From assembly GCF_036010485.1 (NCBI RefSeq), contig NZ_CP108568.1, positions 4,161,001-4,225,000 on the forward strand: a DNA stretch of 64,000 nt, given 5' to 3'. Shown here one piece after another: positions 33,937 through 41,848 of the stretch (position 1 is its first letter; each line of letters begins with the position of its first letter). The notes under the pieces were generated by a model that had not been told where the DNA came from, made no database searches, and saw only the letters and a list, made by a program, of their open reading frames with translations. A program made the position numbers and the translations under genes. The stretch comes from Streptomyces sp. NBC_01198. Its GTDB lineage: Bacteria > Actinomycetota > Actinomycetes > Streptomycetales > Streptomycetaceae.

Positions 33937-34101
33937 CTAGTTGGCCAGGTCGTGCATGAACTTTCCGATGCTCTTGGCCGCGTTCGATATTCCGACGAAG
34001 CCTACCTGCACAAGATCGGCGGCCCGGGACGGCTGGTTGATGATCGTGTAGAGCACGAAGATCACCAGCACGTACGTGGCGACCTTCCTCGCCTGCGCCA
34101 T
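33937..34101 (-). CDS. Small membrane-associated protein (54 aa)
   Basis: One hydrophobic helix (VATYVLVIFVLYTII, about 7-21) is followed by NQPSRAADLVQVGFVGISNAAKSIGKFMHDLAN. GGCAAGAC precedes the ATG at 34101, so the ribosome-binding site is weak. It is 23 nt upstream of the Dabb gene and probably co-transcribed. I recall the same small gene beside sigF in other streptomycetes. Function unknown. Confidence 0.7.
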   Translation of the reverse strand: MAQARKVATYVLVIFVLYTIINQPSRAADLVQVGFVGISNAAKSIGKFMHDLAN

Positions 34102-34281
34102 GCGTCTTGCCCTCCCCAGCCGCAGCCAAGCACCAACGGTCACAAGTGTGCAATCAACGAAGTCTATCCATCAGTTGGCGCAATCAGACGGGCGCCCAGC
34201 CCTTTGATCGGATGAACGCCACCCGTCGGGCCCGCACCCCTGCCGCCCCGGTCCCGCACCCGCCCCGACCGGCGGAAAAGC

Positions 34282-34320
34282 CGAACGCCCGTCCACTCCG
34301 CGGGAGTGGACGGGCGTTCG
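34282..34320 (-). terminator. Terminator of tRNA-Ser(CGA)
   Basis: An 18-bp perfect stem (34282-34299 with 34303-34320) around GCG starts 10 nt past the CCA end of the tRNA on the minus strand. Confidence 0.85.
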
Positions 34321-34329
34321 CGGTGCTGA

Positions 34330-34419
34330 TGGCGGTAGCGGTGGGATTTGAACCCACGGAGGAGTTGCCCCCTCACACGCTTTCGAGGCGTGCTCCTTAG
34401 GCCGCTCGGACACGCTACC
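34330..34419 (-). tRNA. tRNA-Ser (CGA)
   Basis: Read on the complement, the acceptor GGTAGCG pairs with CGCTACC. The anticodon loop CTCGAAA gives CGA. A long variable arm (GAGGGGGCAACTCCTC) and the GGTTCAAATCC T-loop confirm a serine tRNA. Discriminator G and CCA are encoded. Confidence 0.96.
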
Positions 34420-34460
34420 GAGACAGATCCTAGCCCACACCGGGGGGTGGGCCGAAATCG

Positions 34461-34985
34461 TTACGGGGCGGTCGTGCGGAAGAAGTGGGTCAGGAGGGCG
34501 GCGGCGGGCGTGGCGAGGACGCCGGGGATGACCTCGGGGCGGTGGTTGAGGCGGCGGTCGCGGATCAGGTCCCACAGGGAGCCGGCCGCGCCGCCCTTGG
34601 GGTCGAGGGCCGCGTAGACGACGCGGTCGAGGCGGGACTGCACGATGGCGCCCGCGCACATCGGGCACGGTTCGAGGGTGACCACCAGGGTGCAGCCGGT
34701 CAGCCGCCACTGGCCGGTGGCCGCGGCGGCGCGCCGGATGGCCAGCACCTCGGCGTGGGCGGTCGGGTCGCCGGTGGCCTCGCGTTCGTTGCGGGCACGG
34801 GCGAGCACGGTCGTGCCGTCCGCGGACAGCACGACCGCGCCCACCGGGACGTCGCCGGTGAGCGGGGCGTGTTCCGCCTCCGCCAGGGCCAGCCGCATGG
34901 CGGCCTTCCACGGGTCGCGTACCGGGTCGGCCGGTGGCGCCGCGTCCCCTGGCGGAGGTTCCGATGCCGGTGGGTGTGCTGTCAG
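34461..34985 (-). CDS. tadA: tRNA(adenine34) deaminase TadA
   Basis: It carries the zinc-deaminase motifs GDPTAHAEVLAIRRAA (HAE) and TLEPCPMCAGAIVQSRLDRVVYAALDPKGGAAGS (PCxxC), as in TadA, which makes inosine at the wobble position of tRNA-Arg(ACG); that tRNA is encoded at 17052. I place the start at CTG 34985. GGAGG lies 7 nt upstream and the CTG overlaps the stop of the upstream gene as CTGA, the same geometry as ATGA couplings. In-frame TTG 35012 lacks a ribosome-binding site. The next ATG is about 30 codons inside, just before the conserved domain. Length is 174 residues. Confidence 0.88.
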   Translation of the reverse strand: MTAHPPASEPPPGDAAPPADPVRDPWKAAMRLALAEAEHAPLTGDVPVGAVVLSADGTTVLARARNEREATGDPTAHAEVLAIRRAAAATGQWRLTGCTLVVTLEPCPMCAGAIVQSRLDRVVYAALDPKGGAAGSLWDLIRDRRLNHRPEVIPGVLATPAAALLTHFFRTTAP

Positions 34986-35521
34986 CGGACCGCCTCCAGC
35001 ACGTCGGCACAACCCAGCGCCTCGGCGATCTCGCCCAGCGCCTCGCCGGTGAGCGCGCCGTCGCCGCTGAGTGCCAGCAGCTCCCCGGTGCTCATCCCGA
35101 GGTCCGCCAGCAGATCGGTCTCGCCGAGCGGGCCGGTCGGCACATGGTCTTCCGAGGGGCCCGCCATGGCGTCCTCGTCGTCGTCGGTCTCGCCGTCCTC
35201 GGTGCCGTCGAGGTCGACCAGGTCATCGAGGTCCTCCGGGTCGCGGCCCAGCACCTCGTCCGTGAGCAGGATCTCTCCGTACGAGCTGCGGGCGGCGGCT
35301 GCCGCGTCGGACACGTAGATCCTGGGATCCTCTTCACCGTCGACCCGGATGACGCCGAACCAGGCGTCCTCCTGCTCGATGAAGACCAGAACCGTTTCCT
35401 CCTCGTCGCCGGCCGCGCGGGCCAGATCGCTCAGATCGGCGAGGGTTTCCACATTGTCGAGATCGGGTTCGCTCGCGTGCCAACCGTCCTCGGTGCGCGC
35501 GAGCAGTGCGGCGAAGTACAC
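34982..35521 (-). CDS. tRNA adenosine deaminase-associated protein
   Basis: The protein has 179 residues from a GTG at 35521. The conserved opening YFAALLARTEDGWHASEPDLDNVETLADLSDLAR matches the actinobacterial family annotated by its constant link to tadA. It is very acidic, with a low-complexity DDLVDLDGTEDGETDDDED stretch (about 98-117), and the C-terminal third is a helical repeat (LTGEALGEIAEALG). Its stop overlaps the tadA start, so the two are coupled. The molecular role is not established. Confidence 0.85.
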   Translation of the reverse strand: MYFAALLARTEDGWHASEPDLDNVETLADLSDLARAAGDEEETVLVFIEQEDAWFGVIRVDGEEDPRIYVSDAAAAARSSYGEILLTDEVLGRDPEDLDDLVDLDGTEDGETDDDEDAMAGPSEDHVPTGPLGETDLLADLGMSTGELLALSGDGALTGEALGEIAEALGCADVLEAVR

Positions 35522-35775
35522 CGTGACTCTCCCACTGGTCTCAGGCCGTCCGGACCGGGTGGGGCCGCTTTCGACTTCTGTCGGCCCCGCCCATCGGCAT
35601 CGTGGCAGAAACCGGGGCGTTGCGAAGGGTCTTCGGCACCGCGACGTGCCAGGTCTTCGTCACTTCTGCGATATTCGGCGATCTTGTACGGCCATTGTGG
35701 GGGTACCCGGGTCACCCGCGGACCATGAAGCGGTCACACTGTGCTCATGTGACGCACATCGCAGTTCACGGGCTT

Positions 35776-35940
35776 TCACCAACGGAAGGTCCGCATCCGC
35801 ATCTGCTGCCGCATCCGCGCCGCGCGCGCCTTGCGGGGCTGTACCCGTTCGCGGAGCTCCTTGGCCTCGTTCAGCTCCCGCAGGAACGACGCGCGCTTGC
35901 GGCGGCGCTCCAGATCGCGTTCGTCATCGTGGTCCGCCAT
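35776..35940 (-). CDS. Small basic/acidic helical protein (54 aa)
   Basis: The sequence is almost wholly charged helix: MADHDDERDLERRRKRASF, then LRELNEAKELRERVQPRKARAARM. It suggests a coiled coil or nucleic-acid-binding peptide. It is conserved in this neighbourhood in streptomycetes as far as I remember. It sits between the tadA pair and upp, on the minus strand; a start at ATG 35940 is supported by the charged helix beginning there. Function unknown. Confidence 0.7.
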   Translation of the reverse strand: MADHDDERDLERRRKRASFLRELNEAKELRERVQPRKARAARMRQQMRMRTFRW

Positions 35941-36085
35941 GGGCGCCCACCATCCCTGGAATCGGTTCACCCGGGTGACGCACCGGGTGTACAGACCCGG
36001 ATTCCCTCTTACGAGCGGTTTACCCCCTCGGCCGCGCACAAGCGACGGGTGTGACGGGGCTGGCCGGGTCCCCCGGGGCGGCCGA

Positions 36086-36091
36086 TACAGT
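36086..36091 (+). promoter_or_regulatory. -10 element of a probable leaderless promoter (upp)
   Basis: TACAGT ends 7 nt before the upp ATG at 36099 and no Shine-Dalgarno lies between. Confidence 0.45.
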
Positions 36092-36098
36092 CATCGGT

Positions 36099-36734
36099 AT
36101 GCGTCTCCACGTTGTCGACCACCCGCTGGTCGCGCACAAGCTCACCACCCTGCGCGACGAGCGCACCGACTCACCGACCTTCCGCCGGCTCGCGGACGAG
36201 CTGGTGACCCTGCTCGCCTACGAGGCCACGCGCGACGTCAGGACCGAGCAGGTCGACATCCGCACGCCTGTCGCACCGACGACCGGGGTGCGGCTGTCGC
36301 ACCCGCGGCCGCTGGTGGTGCCGATCCTGCGCGCCGGGCTCGGCATGCTCGACGGCATGGTGCGGCTGCTGCCCACCGCCGAGGTCGGCTTCCTGGGCAT
36401 GGTCCGCGACGAGCAGACGCTGGAGGCGACGACGTACGCCACCCGGATGCCCGACGACCTGTCCGGCCGGCAGGTCTACGTGGTCGACCCGATGCTGGCC
36501 ACCGGCGGCACCCTGGTGGCGGCCATCAACCTGCTGATCGAGCTGGGCGCCGACGACGTCACGGCGCTGTGCCTGCTCGCCGCCCCCGAGGGCGTGGAAC
36601 TGATGGAGCGCAAGCTGGCGGGCAAGCCGGTCACCGTGGTCACCGCGGCGGTGGACGAGCGGCTCAACGAGCGCGGGTTCATCGTCCCGGGCCTCGGCGA
36701 CGCGGGCGACCGCCTCTACGGCACGGTCGGCTGA
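36099..36734 (+). CDS. upp: Uracil phosphoribosyltransferase
   Basis: The protein has 211 residues, the usual family length. Motifs: MRLHVVDHPLVAHKLTTLRD, PLVVPILRAGLGMLDG, the PRPP loop VYVVDPMLATGGTLVAAINLL (about 128-140) and the uracil-binding C-terminus GFIVPGLGDAGDRLYGT. It salvages uracil to UMP with PRPP in the cytoplasm. It is followed by a hairpin terminator shared with the convergent LytR_C gene. Confidence 0.97.
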   Translation: MRLHVVDHPLVAHKLTTLRDERTDSPTFRRLADELVTLLAYEATRDVRTEQVDIRTPVAPTTGVRLSHPRPLVVPILRAGLGMLDGMVRLLPTAEVGFLGMVRDEQTLEATTYATRMPDDLSGRQVYVVDPMLATGGTLVAAINLLIELGADDVTALCLLAAPEGVELMERKLAGKPVTVVTAAVDERLNERGFIVPGLGDAGDRLYGTVG

Positions 36735-36739
36735 CCGCG

Positions 36740-36764
36740 GTGGGCGCCCGGAAGGGGCGCCCAC
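36740..36764 (+). terminator. Terminator after upp
   Basis: GTGGGCGCCC (36740-36749) and GGGCGCCCAC (36755-36764) form a perfect 10-bp stem 5 nt past the stop codon. It can work in both directions. Confidence 0.75.
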
Positions 36765-36771
36765 CACAGGG

Positions 36772-37431
36772 TCAGCGGGCGGCGGGAGTCGAGGCGGCGC
36801 AGACGGGCTTCGCCGGCGGCGGGTTGGCCGCGACGATCCGCGCCTTGGCCGCGTCCGCCGGGGTGGCCAGTGACCTGAATGCCGAACCGATCATCAGATC
36901 GATGGTCTTGTCCTTACGTGTCGGGTCGATTTTCACCGCCGATCCCGCCACTTGGGTGCCGGCCTCCCGGGCGGCGGCCTCCGCGGCGGGGCCCGCCACG
37001 ATCAGCGCCGACTGGGTGACCTTCTTGTCGTAGGGCGCCGAGGCGTTGCCGAACTTGCCCACCCTGAAGCCGCGTTTGGCCAGCTCGTCGGCGGTGGACT
37101 TGGCGAGGCCGCCCCGGACGGTGGCGTTGTAGATGTTCATCGTCACGCCGGCCGGCTGCGGCAGCGCCATCGGCTTCAGCGCGGGCGAGGCCGACACGGC
37201 CGGCACGCACGGCCGACTCTGCGGGGCCGCGTTGGCCTTGGTGTCGCCGTCGTCACCGTTGAAGACGTGGAAGAGCTGCAGCGCGCCCCAGCCGAACAGG
37301 CCAAGCACGACGACCGAGGCGACGAGCGCGGTCACGATACGGCCGCGTTTTCTGGGTCGTCGCATCCGCGGATACGTATCCCCGGTGACTCGGTACTTCC
37401 CGCCCATCCCAGAGGGCGTCAGCATGCTCAT
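36772..37431 (-). CDS. LytR C-terminal domain protein, membrane anchored
   Basis: The protein has 219 residues. After a basic cytosolic head (RMRRPRKRGR) comes one TM helix (about 33-55, IVTALVASVVVLGLFGWGALQLF). The outside part holds the LytR_C fold: VTMNIYNATVRGGLAKSTADELAKRGFRVGKFGNA, then SALIVAGPAAEAAAREAG. Stand-alone LytR_C proteins are thought to act at the cell wall in actinobacteria, but the exact role is not known. It is convergent with upp. Confidence 0.87.
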   Translation of the reverse strand: MSMLTPSGMGGKYRVTGDTYPRMRRPRKRGRIVTALVASVVVLGLFGWGALQLFHVFNGDDGDTKANAAPQSRPCVPAVSASPALKPMALPQPAGVTMNIYNATVRGGLAKSTADELAKRGFRVGKFGNASAPYDKKVTQSALIVAGPAAEAAAREAGTQVAGSAVKIDPTRKDKTIDLMIGSAFRSLATPADAAKARIVAANPPPAKPVCAASTPAAR

Positions 37432-37452
37432 GAGCGCAGCGTAAGCGGATTG

Positions 37453-37749
37453 TCAGTCCATCTCCAGGACCCGGGCGTGGAGCACTTGACGCTGCTGCAG
37501 CGCGGCGCGTACCGCCCGGTGCAGGCCGTCTTCCAGATAGAGATCACCCTGCCATTTGACGACATGTGCGAAGAGATCGCCATAGAAGGTGGAGTCCTCG
37601 GCGAGCAGCGTCTCCAGGTCGAGCTGTCCCTTGGTGGTCACCAACTGGTCCAGCCGCACGGGTCGGGGGGCGACGTCCGCCCACTCACGCGTACTCACCC
37701 GGCCGTGGTCCGGGTACGGCCGAGTGCTTCCGATGCGCTTGAAGATCAC
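37453..37749 (-). CDS. Conserved 98-residue protein (often annotated VapB-like antitoxin)
   Basis: The start is a GTG at 37749. The sequence contains PRPVRLDQLVTTKGQLDLETLLAEDSTFYGDLFAHVVKWQGDLYLEDGLHRAVRAALQQRQVLHARVL, which resembles a ParB-like nuclease-fold element (DGLHRAVRAA) more than a helix-helix antitoxin. No toxin gene is adjacent, so I doubt a toxin-antitoxin role despite the common database name. It may be co-transcribed with the LytR_C gene 21 nt downstream. Confidence 0.75.
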   Translation of the reverse strand: MIFKRIGSTRPYPDHGRVSTREWADVAPRPVRLDQLVTTKGQLDLETLLAEDSTFYGDLFAHVVKWQGDLYLEDGLHRAVRAALQQRQVLHARVLEMD

Positions 37750-38206
37750 ACGGAAAGCCTACCGGTCCCGCTTGCGCGGGCGCAGCAGTGGCGACGTGGT
37801 GCGGTGACGCCAAATGGGGCATAGGGGGGCAGGTGGGGGATGTGATGCGGCCATGAGCCCGCAATTTCCTGGCGCCGCCCGACCAATGGCCTCCCGGCCG
37901 CGCTTGAGCCTGACCTTCCGCGGGCCGCGGTGGTTGGCGCTTCCCCTCCGCGGGGGGGGGGTGCCCGACAGGGGCGCGGGGAACTGCGCGCTCCGCCGAC
38001 CACCGGCCGGTGGTCCGGTACGGACCGAACAGCCCCCTTCGGTCGGTGACGACCCGCGCGCCGGTGGGGGCTGGTCGCGCAGTTCCCCGCGCCCCTGGGG
38101 TGATGGCGGTCCGTTGACACGGGACGGCGCGTGGGGGCTCGGGGGCGGAGTCCCGCGCTCCTGTCGGGGGCCCCCTTGCCGCAGAGGAAACCGCGCCCCG
38201 GAGGGG
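37750..38206. other. Gene-free 457-nt gap with inverted repeat and G tract
   Basis: No supported gene lies here. The stretch holds a run of ten G (37952-37961), the inverted repeat described separately, and C/G-rich low-complexity sequence. Open frames across it are shadows on both strands. Confidence 0.6.
37969..38097. repeat. 22-bp perfect inverted repeat with GGGGCGCGGGGAACTGCGCG core
   Basis: The left arm (37969-37990) and the right arm (38076-38097) are exact reverse complements, separated by 85 nt that contain further small dyads (CACCGGCCGGTGG; CGGACCG). The core also occurs in the array at 54.1-54.6 kb and in inverted form at 53916-53936. I recall this GGGGAACTGCGCGAC motif as common between genes in streptomycetes. 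It may act as a structured terminator or REP-like element. Confidence 0.75.
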
Positions 38207-39109
38207 CTACGTGGCGGCCGCGTAGAGGAGGGCGCGGGTGGCGGGCGGGGTCGGGTCGGAGGGGGACCAGGTCAGGCGGAGGTGGAGGGTCGGGAGGGGG
38301 AGGTGCAGGGCGACCAACGTGCCGGCGGCCAGATCGGGGGTCACCGCGAAGGCGGGCAGCAGGGCCATGCCCACGCCCTGCCTGGCCCAGGCCCGCATGA
38401 CGGCGACGCTGCCGGCCTGGACGCGTTCGACGGCCGGGCCGAAGATCTTGGCGGCGGTGAGCGCGAAGGAGCAGGACGACGCGGTATTGACCAGCAGCCG
38501 GTGCCCGTCGAAGTCCGCAGGGGCCAGGGCGGGCGCGCCGGCGTGCGGGTGGGCCGGGGAGCCGACCAGGACCAGCGGGACCGGGTCGAGGTCGACGAAG
38601 TCCAGCGGGCCGACCGAGGGGAGGGGGAAGCCCAGGTCGCCGAGGGCGCTCCCGGTGTCCAGCACCAGCGCCGCGTCGAGCTCGCCGGCCCCCACCGCGG
38701 CGAGCAGCGCGTCGCGCGAGGGGTCGGAGCGGACCTCGACCCGCAGCCCGGGGCGCCGGGCTGCGAGCCTGGCCAGGATCGCGGGGACGAGCTCGGCGGC
38801 GATCGACTCCAGCGCTCCGAGCCGCACCCTGGTCACCTCGCGGGCCGCGGCATCGGCGGCGACCACCTCGCGGCGGGCCTGCTCGGCCTGGTCGAGCAGC
38901 CGCGCGGCCCAGACCAGCAGCTGCTCGCCGGCGGACGTGGGGCGCATGCCGCGCGGGTCGCGGACGAAGAGCTGCACGCCCAGCGACCGCTCCAGGGTGC
39001 GTACCGCCTGGGACACCGACGAGGGGGCCAGGCCGAGGGCGACGGCGGCGTCCGTGACGCTGCCCTCGCGGACGACGGCCTCGAAGGTCCGCAGCTGGCG
39101 CAGTTCCAT
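38207..39109 (-). CDS. LysR-family transcriptional regulator
   Basis: The protein has 300 residues. The helix-turn-helix is at about 1-60 (MELRQLRTFEAVVREGSVTD, then LAPSSVSQAVRTLERSLGVQLFVRD), with the effector-binding domain at about 90-295 (LRVEVRSDPSRDALLAAVGAGELDAALVL). It is divergent from the MFS transporter at 39253 with a 143-nt gap, the standard arrangement for a LysR regulator and its target exporter. Confidence 0.92.
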   Translation of the reverse strand: MELRQLRTFEAVVREGSVTDAAVALGLAPSSVSQAVRTLERSLGVQLFVRDPRGMRPTSAGEQLLVWAARLLDQAEQARREVVAADAAAREVTRVRLGALESIAAELVPAILARLAARRPGLRVEVRSDPSRDALLAAVGAGELDAALVLDTGSALGDLGFPLPSVGPLDFVDLDPVPLVLVGSPAHPHAGAPALAPADFDGHRLLVNTASSCSFALTAAKIFGPAVERVQAGSVAVMRAWARQGVGMALLPAFAVTPDLAAGTLVALHLPLPTLHLRLTWSPSDPTPPATRALLYAAAT

Positions 39110-39252
39110 CGCTCACTTCCCGTTCCGATGCGTTCGGCGCGGCCGAATGCCGTGTGCGGCGGCGCCGGTGGAGCCGGGGCGCGGGCCGGCCGCAGGCTGA
39201 CAGGCGTTCCCGAACCCTGCGATCCGGCTCAGTCCGGACGACCGGAGTGGTG

Positions 39253-40659
39253 ATGCCTGGCATGTCCCCCGACCGGAAACCGTACGCGCTGCTCGGCATC
39301 GCGCTCGGCTACTTCATGGTGCTCCTCGACATGACCGTTCTGTCGGTCGCGGAACCCGACCTGTCCCGCTCGCTCGGCGGCTCGGTGGCCGGGCTGCAGT
39401 GGGCGGTGACCGGCTACACCGTCGCCTTCGGCGCGCTGCTGCTGTCCGCTGGGGCGGCCGCCGACCGCTTCGGCGCGCACCGGCTCTTCCGCGGCGGTGT
39501 CGCCGTCTTCGGCGCCGGATCGCTGCTGTGCGCGGCGGCCCCGGAGCTGTGGACGCTGGTCGTGCTGCGCGCGGTGCTCGGCGTCGCGGCGGCGGCCTGC
39601 GTGCCCAGTTCCATGGCGCTGATCACCCGGCTCTACCCGGATCCGGCCGGGCGGGCCCGTGCGGTCGCGGTGTGGGCCGCGGTCAGCGGGGCCGCGCTCG
39701 CCGCCGGGCCGATCGCCGGCGGGCTGCTGGTGGGCCTGGGGGGCTGGCGGGCGGTCTTCCTCGTCAACGTGCCGATCGCCGCGCTCACCCTCGCCCTGGT
39801 GTCGGGAAGCGCGCTGCACTGCCCTGCCGCGCCCGACCGGCGCATCGACCGCACGGGGCAGGTGCTCGCCTGCGCCGCCCTGGCGCTGGGCACGGACGCG
39901 CTGATCGCCCTGGGCGGGCGGCACTGGGCGCACACCGCGTGGTCCTGCGCCGCGGCCGTCGCCACGGGTGTGCTGTTCGGGATACGGGAGCGGCGCAGCA
40001 CCTCCCCCGTGCTGTCCAGGGCGGTACTGCGGGCGCCGGGCATGGCGGCGATGCTGCTGGCCGGTGCGGCGGTCGGCTTCACGCTGACCGGCGCGCTGTT
40101 CGTGCTGCCGCTGCTGCTGCAGCAGCGCCTCGGCTACAGCGCGGTCGGCACCGGGCTGGCCTTCCTGCCGATGACGCTGCCGACGGCCTTCAACCCGCTG
40201 CTGACCGGCCGCATCGTCGCCCGCACCGGCCCGCGCGGACCGGTGCTCGCCGGGCTGTGCCTGCTGGCCGCCGGGGCCGCCGCCATGGGCGCCGTCGTGT
40301 GGACCGGGGCGCCCTACGCGCTGCTCGCGGCGGGTCTGGCCGCGGCCGGCTTCGGCGTCTCCTTCGCGCTGCCCGCCCTCACCACCGCGGTCATCACGCT
40401 GGCCCCCGACGGCTCGGCGGGGGCAGCGGGAGGCCTGTTCAACGCGCTGCGCCAGCTCGGCGCCACCCTGGGCGTCGCCGTCCTCGGCGCCTTCGTCACC
40501 GTCGCCATGCACCGGGGTGAGGGGCGCGCCGACCACGGCGTGGCAGAGGCCCTGCTGCTGGCCGCCGCGGTCTGCGCGGCGGCGGCGACCGTCGCGGTGG
40601 CGGGCCGGCGTGCGCGCCGGGAGGTCGCCGTCCCGGTCCTCGAACCGGTACGGCGCTGA
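39253..40659 (+). CDS. MFS drug:H+ antiporter, DHA2 type (14 TM)
   Basis: The protein has 468 residues with 13-14 predicted helices. Motifs of the DHA2 family: VLLDMTVLSVAEPDLSRSLG (helix 1), LQWAVTGYTVAFGALLLSAGAAADRFGAHRLF (motif A region), ALAAGPIAGGLLVGLGGWRAVFLVNVPI (motif C, then the WRxxFxxN signature). It exports small hydrophobic compounds or antibiotics by proton exchange. The in-frame start run is GTG-GTG-ATG; ATG 39253 is preceded by CCGGAG. The divergent LysR regulator probably controls it. Confidence 0.9.
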   Translation: MPGMSPDRKPYALLGIALGYFMVLLDMTVLSVAEPDLSRSLGGSVAGLQWAVTGYTVAFGALLLSAGAAADRFGAHRLFRGGVAVFGAGSLLCAAAPELWTLVVLRAVLGVAAAACVPSSMALITRLYPDPAGRARAVAVWAAVSGAALAAGPIAGGLLVGLGGWRAVFLVNVPIAALTLALVSGSALHCPAAPDRRIDRTGQVLACAALALGTDALIALGGRHWAHTAWSCAAAVATGVLFGIRERRSTSPVLSRAVLRAPGMAAMLLAGAAVGFTLTGALFVLPLLLQQRLGYSAVGTGLAFLPMTLPTAFNPLLTGRIVARTGPRGPVLAGLCLLAAGAAAMGAVVWTGAPYALLAAGLAAAGFGVSFALPALTTAVITLAPDGSAGAAGGLFNALRQLGATLGVAVLGAFVTVAMHRGEGRADHGVAEALLLAAAVCAAAATVAVAGRRARREVAVPVLEPVRR

Positions 40660-40662
40660 CCG

Positions 40663-41610
40663 CTACCGCGTGGCGTACGCGGCCAGGGCCGCACGGACGT
40701 TCGCGCTCATCGTCGCGCTGCCCTTGTGACCGGAGTCGGCCACCACCGTCAGCCGGGCGTCCGGCCAACCGCGTACGAGGTGGTAGGCGGTGTCGACCGG
40801 CGTGCTCAGGTCCAGCCTGCCGTGGAAGAGGGCGCCGGGGATGCCGGCCAGCCGGGGGGCGCCGTCGATCAGGGCGCCCTCCGGCAGCCAGGCCGCGTGC
40901 GAGAAGTAGTGGCTGGTGATCCGCACCATCGCCAGCCGCGCGGCGGAGGGCCGGTCGCTGTACGGGCGCGGGCTGCCGCTCGGCTCCAGTGACAGCACCG
41001 CGTCCTCCCAGGCGCACCAGTCCGCGGTGGCCCGCTCGCGTACGGCCGCGTCGGGGTGCCCGGCCAGTGCCGCGTAGGCCGCCACGACGTCCTGCGGCGC
41101 CACGTCGGGGCCGCCGGCCCCGGCGCGGAAACGCTCCCACTCGCCGGGGAAGAACCGGCCCACTCCGCGGTAGAGCCAGTCGATCTCCGCGCGGCGGGTG
41201 GTCGTCACACCGTTGATCACGATCTCGGTGACCCGCTCGGGGTGCCGCTGCGCGTACGCCAGGATCAGTGTCGAACCCCACGAGCCGCCCATCAGCAGCC
41301 AGCGCTCGATCCCGAGGTGGCGGCGGAGCAGCTCCATGTCGGCGATGAGGTGGTCGGTGGTGTTGCGGGCCAGGTCCGTCGCCGGATCCGAGGCGTGCGG
41401 CAGGCTGCGGCCGCAGTTGCGCTGGTCGAACAGCACGGCTCGGTAGGCCCGCGGGTCGAAGAGGGTGCGGTGGCCCGGCGTGCAGCCCGAGCCGGGGCCG
41501 CCGTGCACGACGAGCGCGGGCTTGCCCTGGGGGTTGCCGCACTCCTCCCAGTACACGAGATCGCCGTCGCCGACGTCCAGCATCCCGTGGTTGTAGGGCT
41601 CAGCATCCAT
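40663..41610 (-). CDS. pip: Proline iminopeptidase (alpha/beta hydrolase)
   Basis: The protein has 315 residues. The fold is clear: LVVHGGPGSGCTPGHRTLFDP (oxyanion HGGPG), VLFDQRNCGRSLPHA, the nucleophile elbow LMGGSWGSTLILAYAQ (Ser about 110), FHGRLDLSTPVDTAYHL (Asp) and VADSGHKGSA (His). It removes N-terminal proline from peptides in the cytoplasm. It is convergent with the MFS gene, whose stop lies only 3 nt away, and divergent from the PP2C phosphatase. Confidence 0.93.
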   Translation of the reverse strand: MDAEPYNHGMLDVGDGDLVYWEECGNPQGKPALVVHGGPGSGCTPGHRTLFDPRAYRAVLFDQRNCGRSLPHASDPATDLARNTTDHLIADMELLRRHLGIERWLLMGGSWGSTLILAYAQRHPERVTEIVINGVTTTRRAEIDWLYRGVGRFFPGEWERFRAGAGGPDVAPQDVVAAYAALAGHPDAAVRERATADWCAWEDAVLSLEPSGSPRPYSDRPSAARLAMVRITSHYFSHAAWLPEGALIDGAPRLAGIPGALFHGRLDLSTPVDTAYHLVRGWPDARLTVVADSGHKGSATMSANVRAALAAYATR

Positions 41611-41848
41611 GTGCGGCTCCAGCGCCTCTCAACGTCGCACCCCGTGGTGCGTCCCGGCCCGTCGCGCGGTCCGCCGCGCCCGTAGATCCTCCCGCCATCC
41701 CCCGCCCCCCGGCCACCGGGTTTCCCCGGGTCGCCGGGGACGCGGCCCGGGTGGCACCGATCGCACCCCTTCGGAGAGCAGATCGGGCAGGTGGCGCGCA
41801 AGGTGGAACGTAGGCGAGGGGCGGCAGGAACGGGCAGGAGGGACGGGG

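Noticed and set aside
37453..37749. Toxin-antitoxin system (VapB-like)
   Set aside because: No toxin gene lies next to it, and the sequence lacks an antitoxin-type DNA-binding start. It is kept as a conserved protein only.
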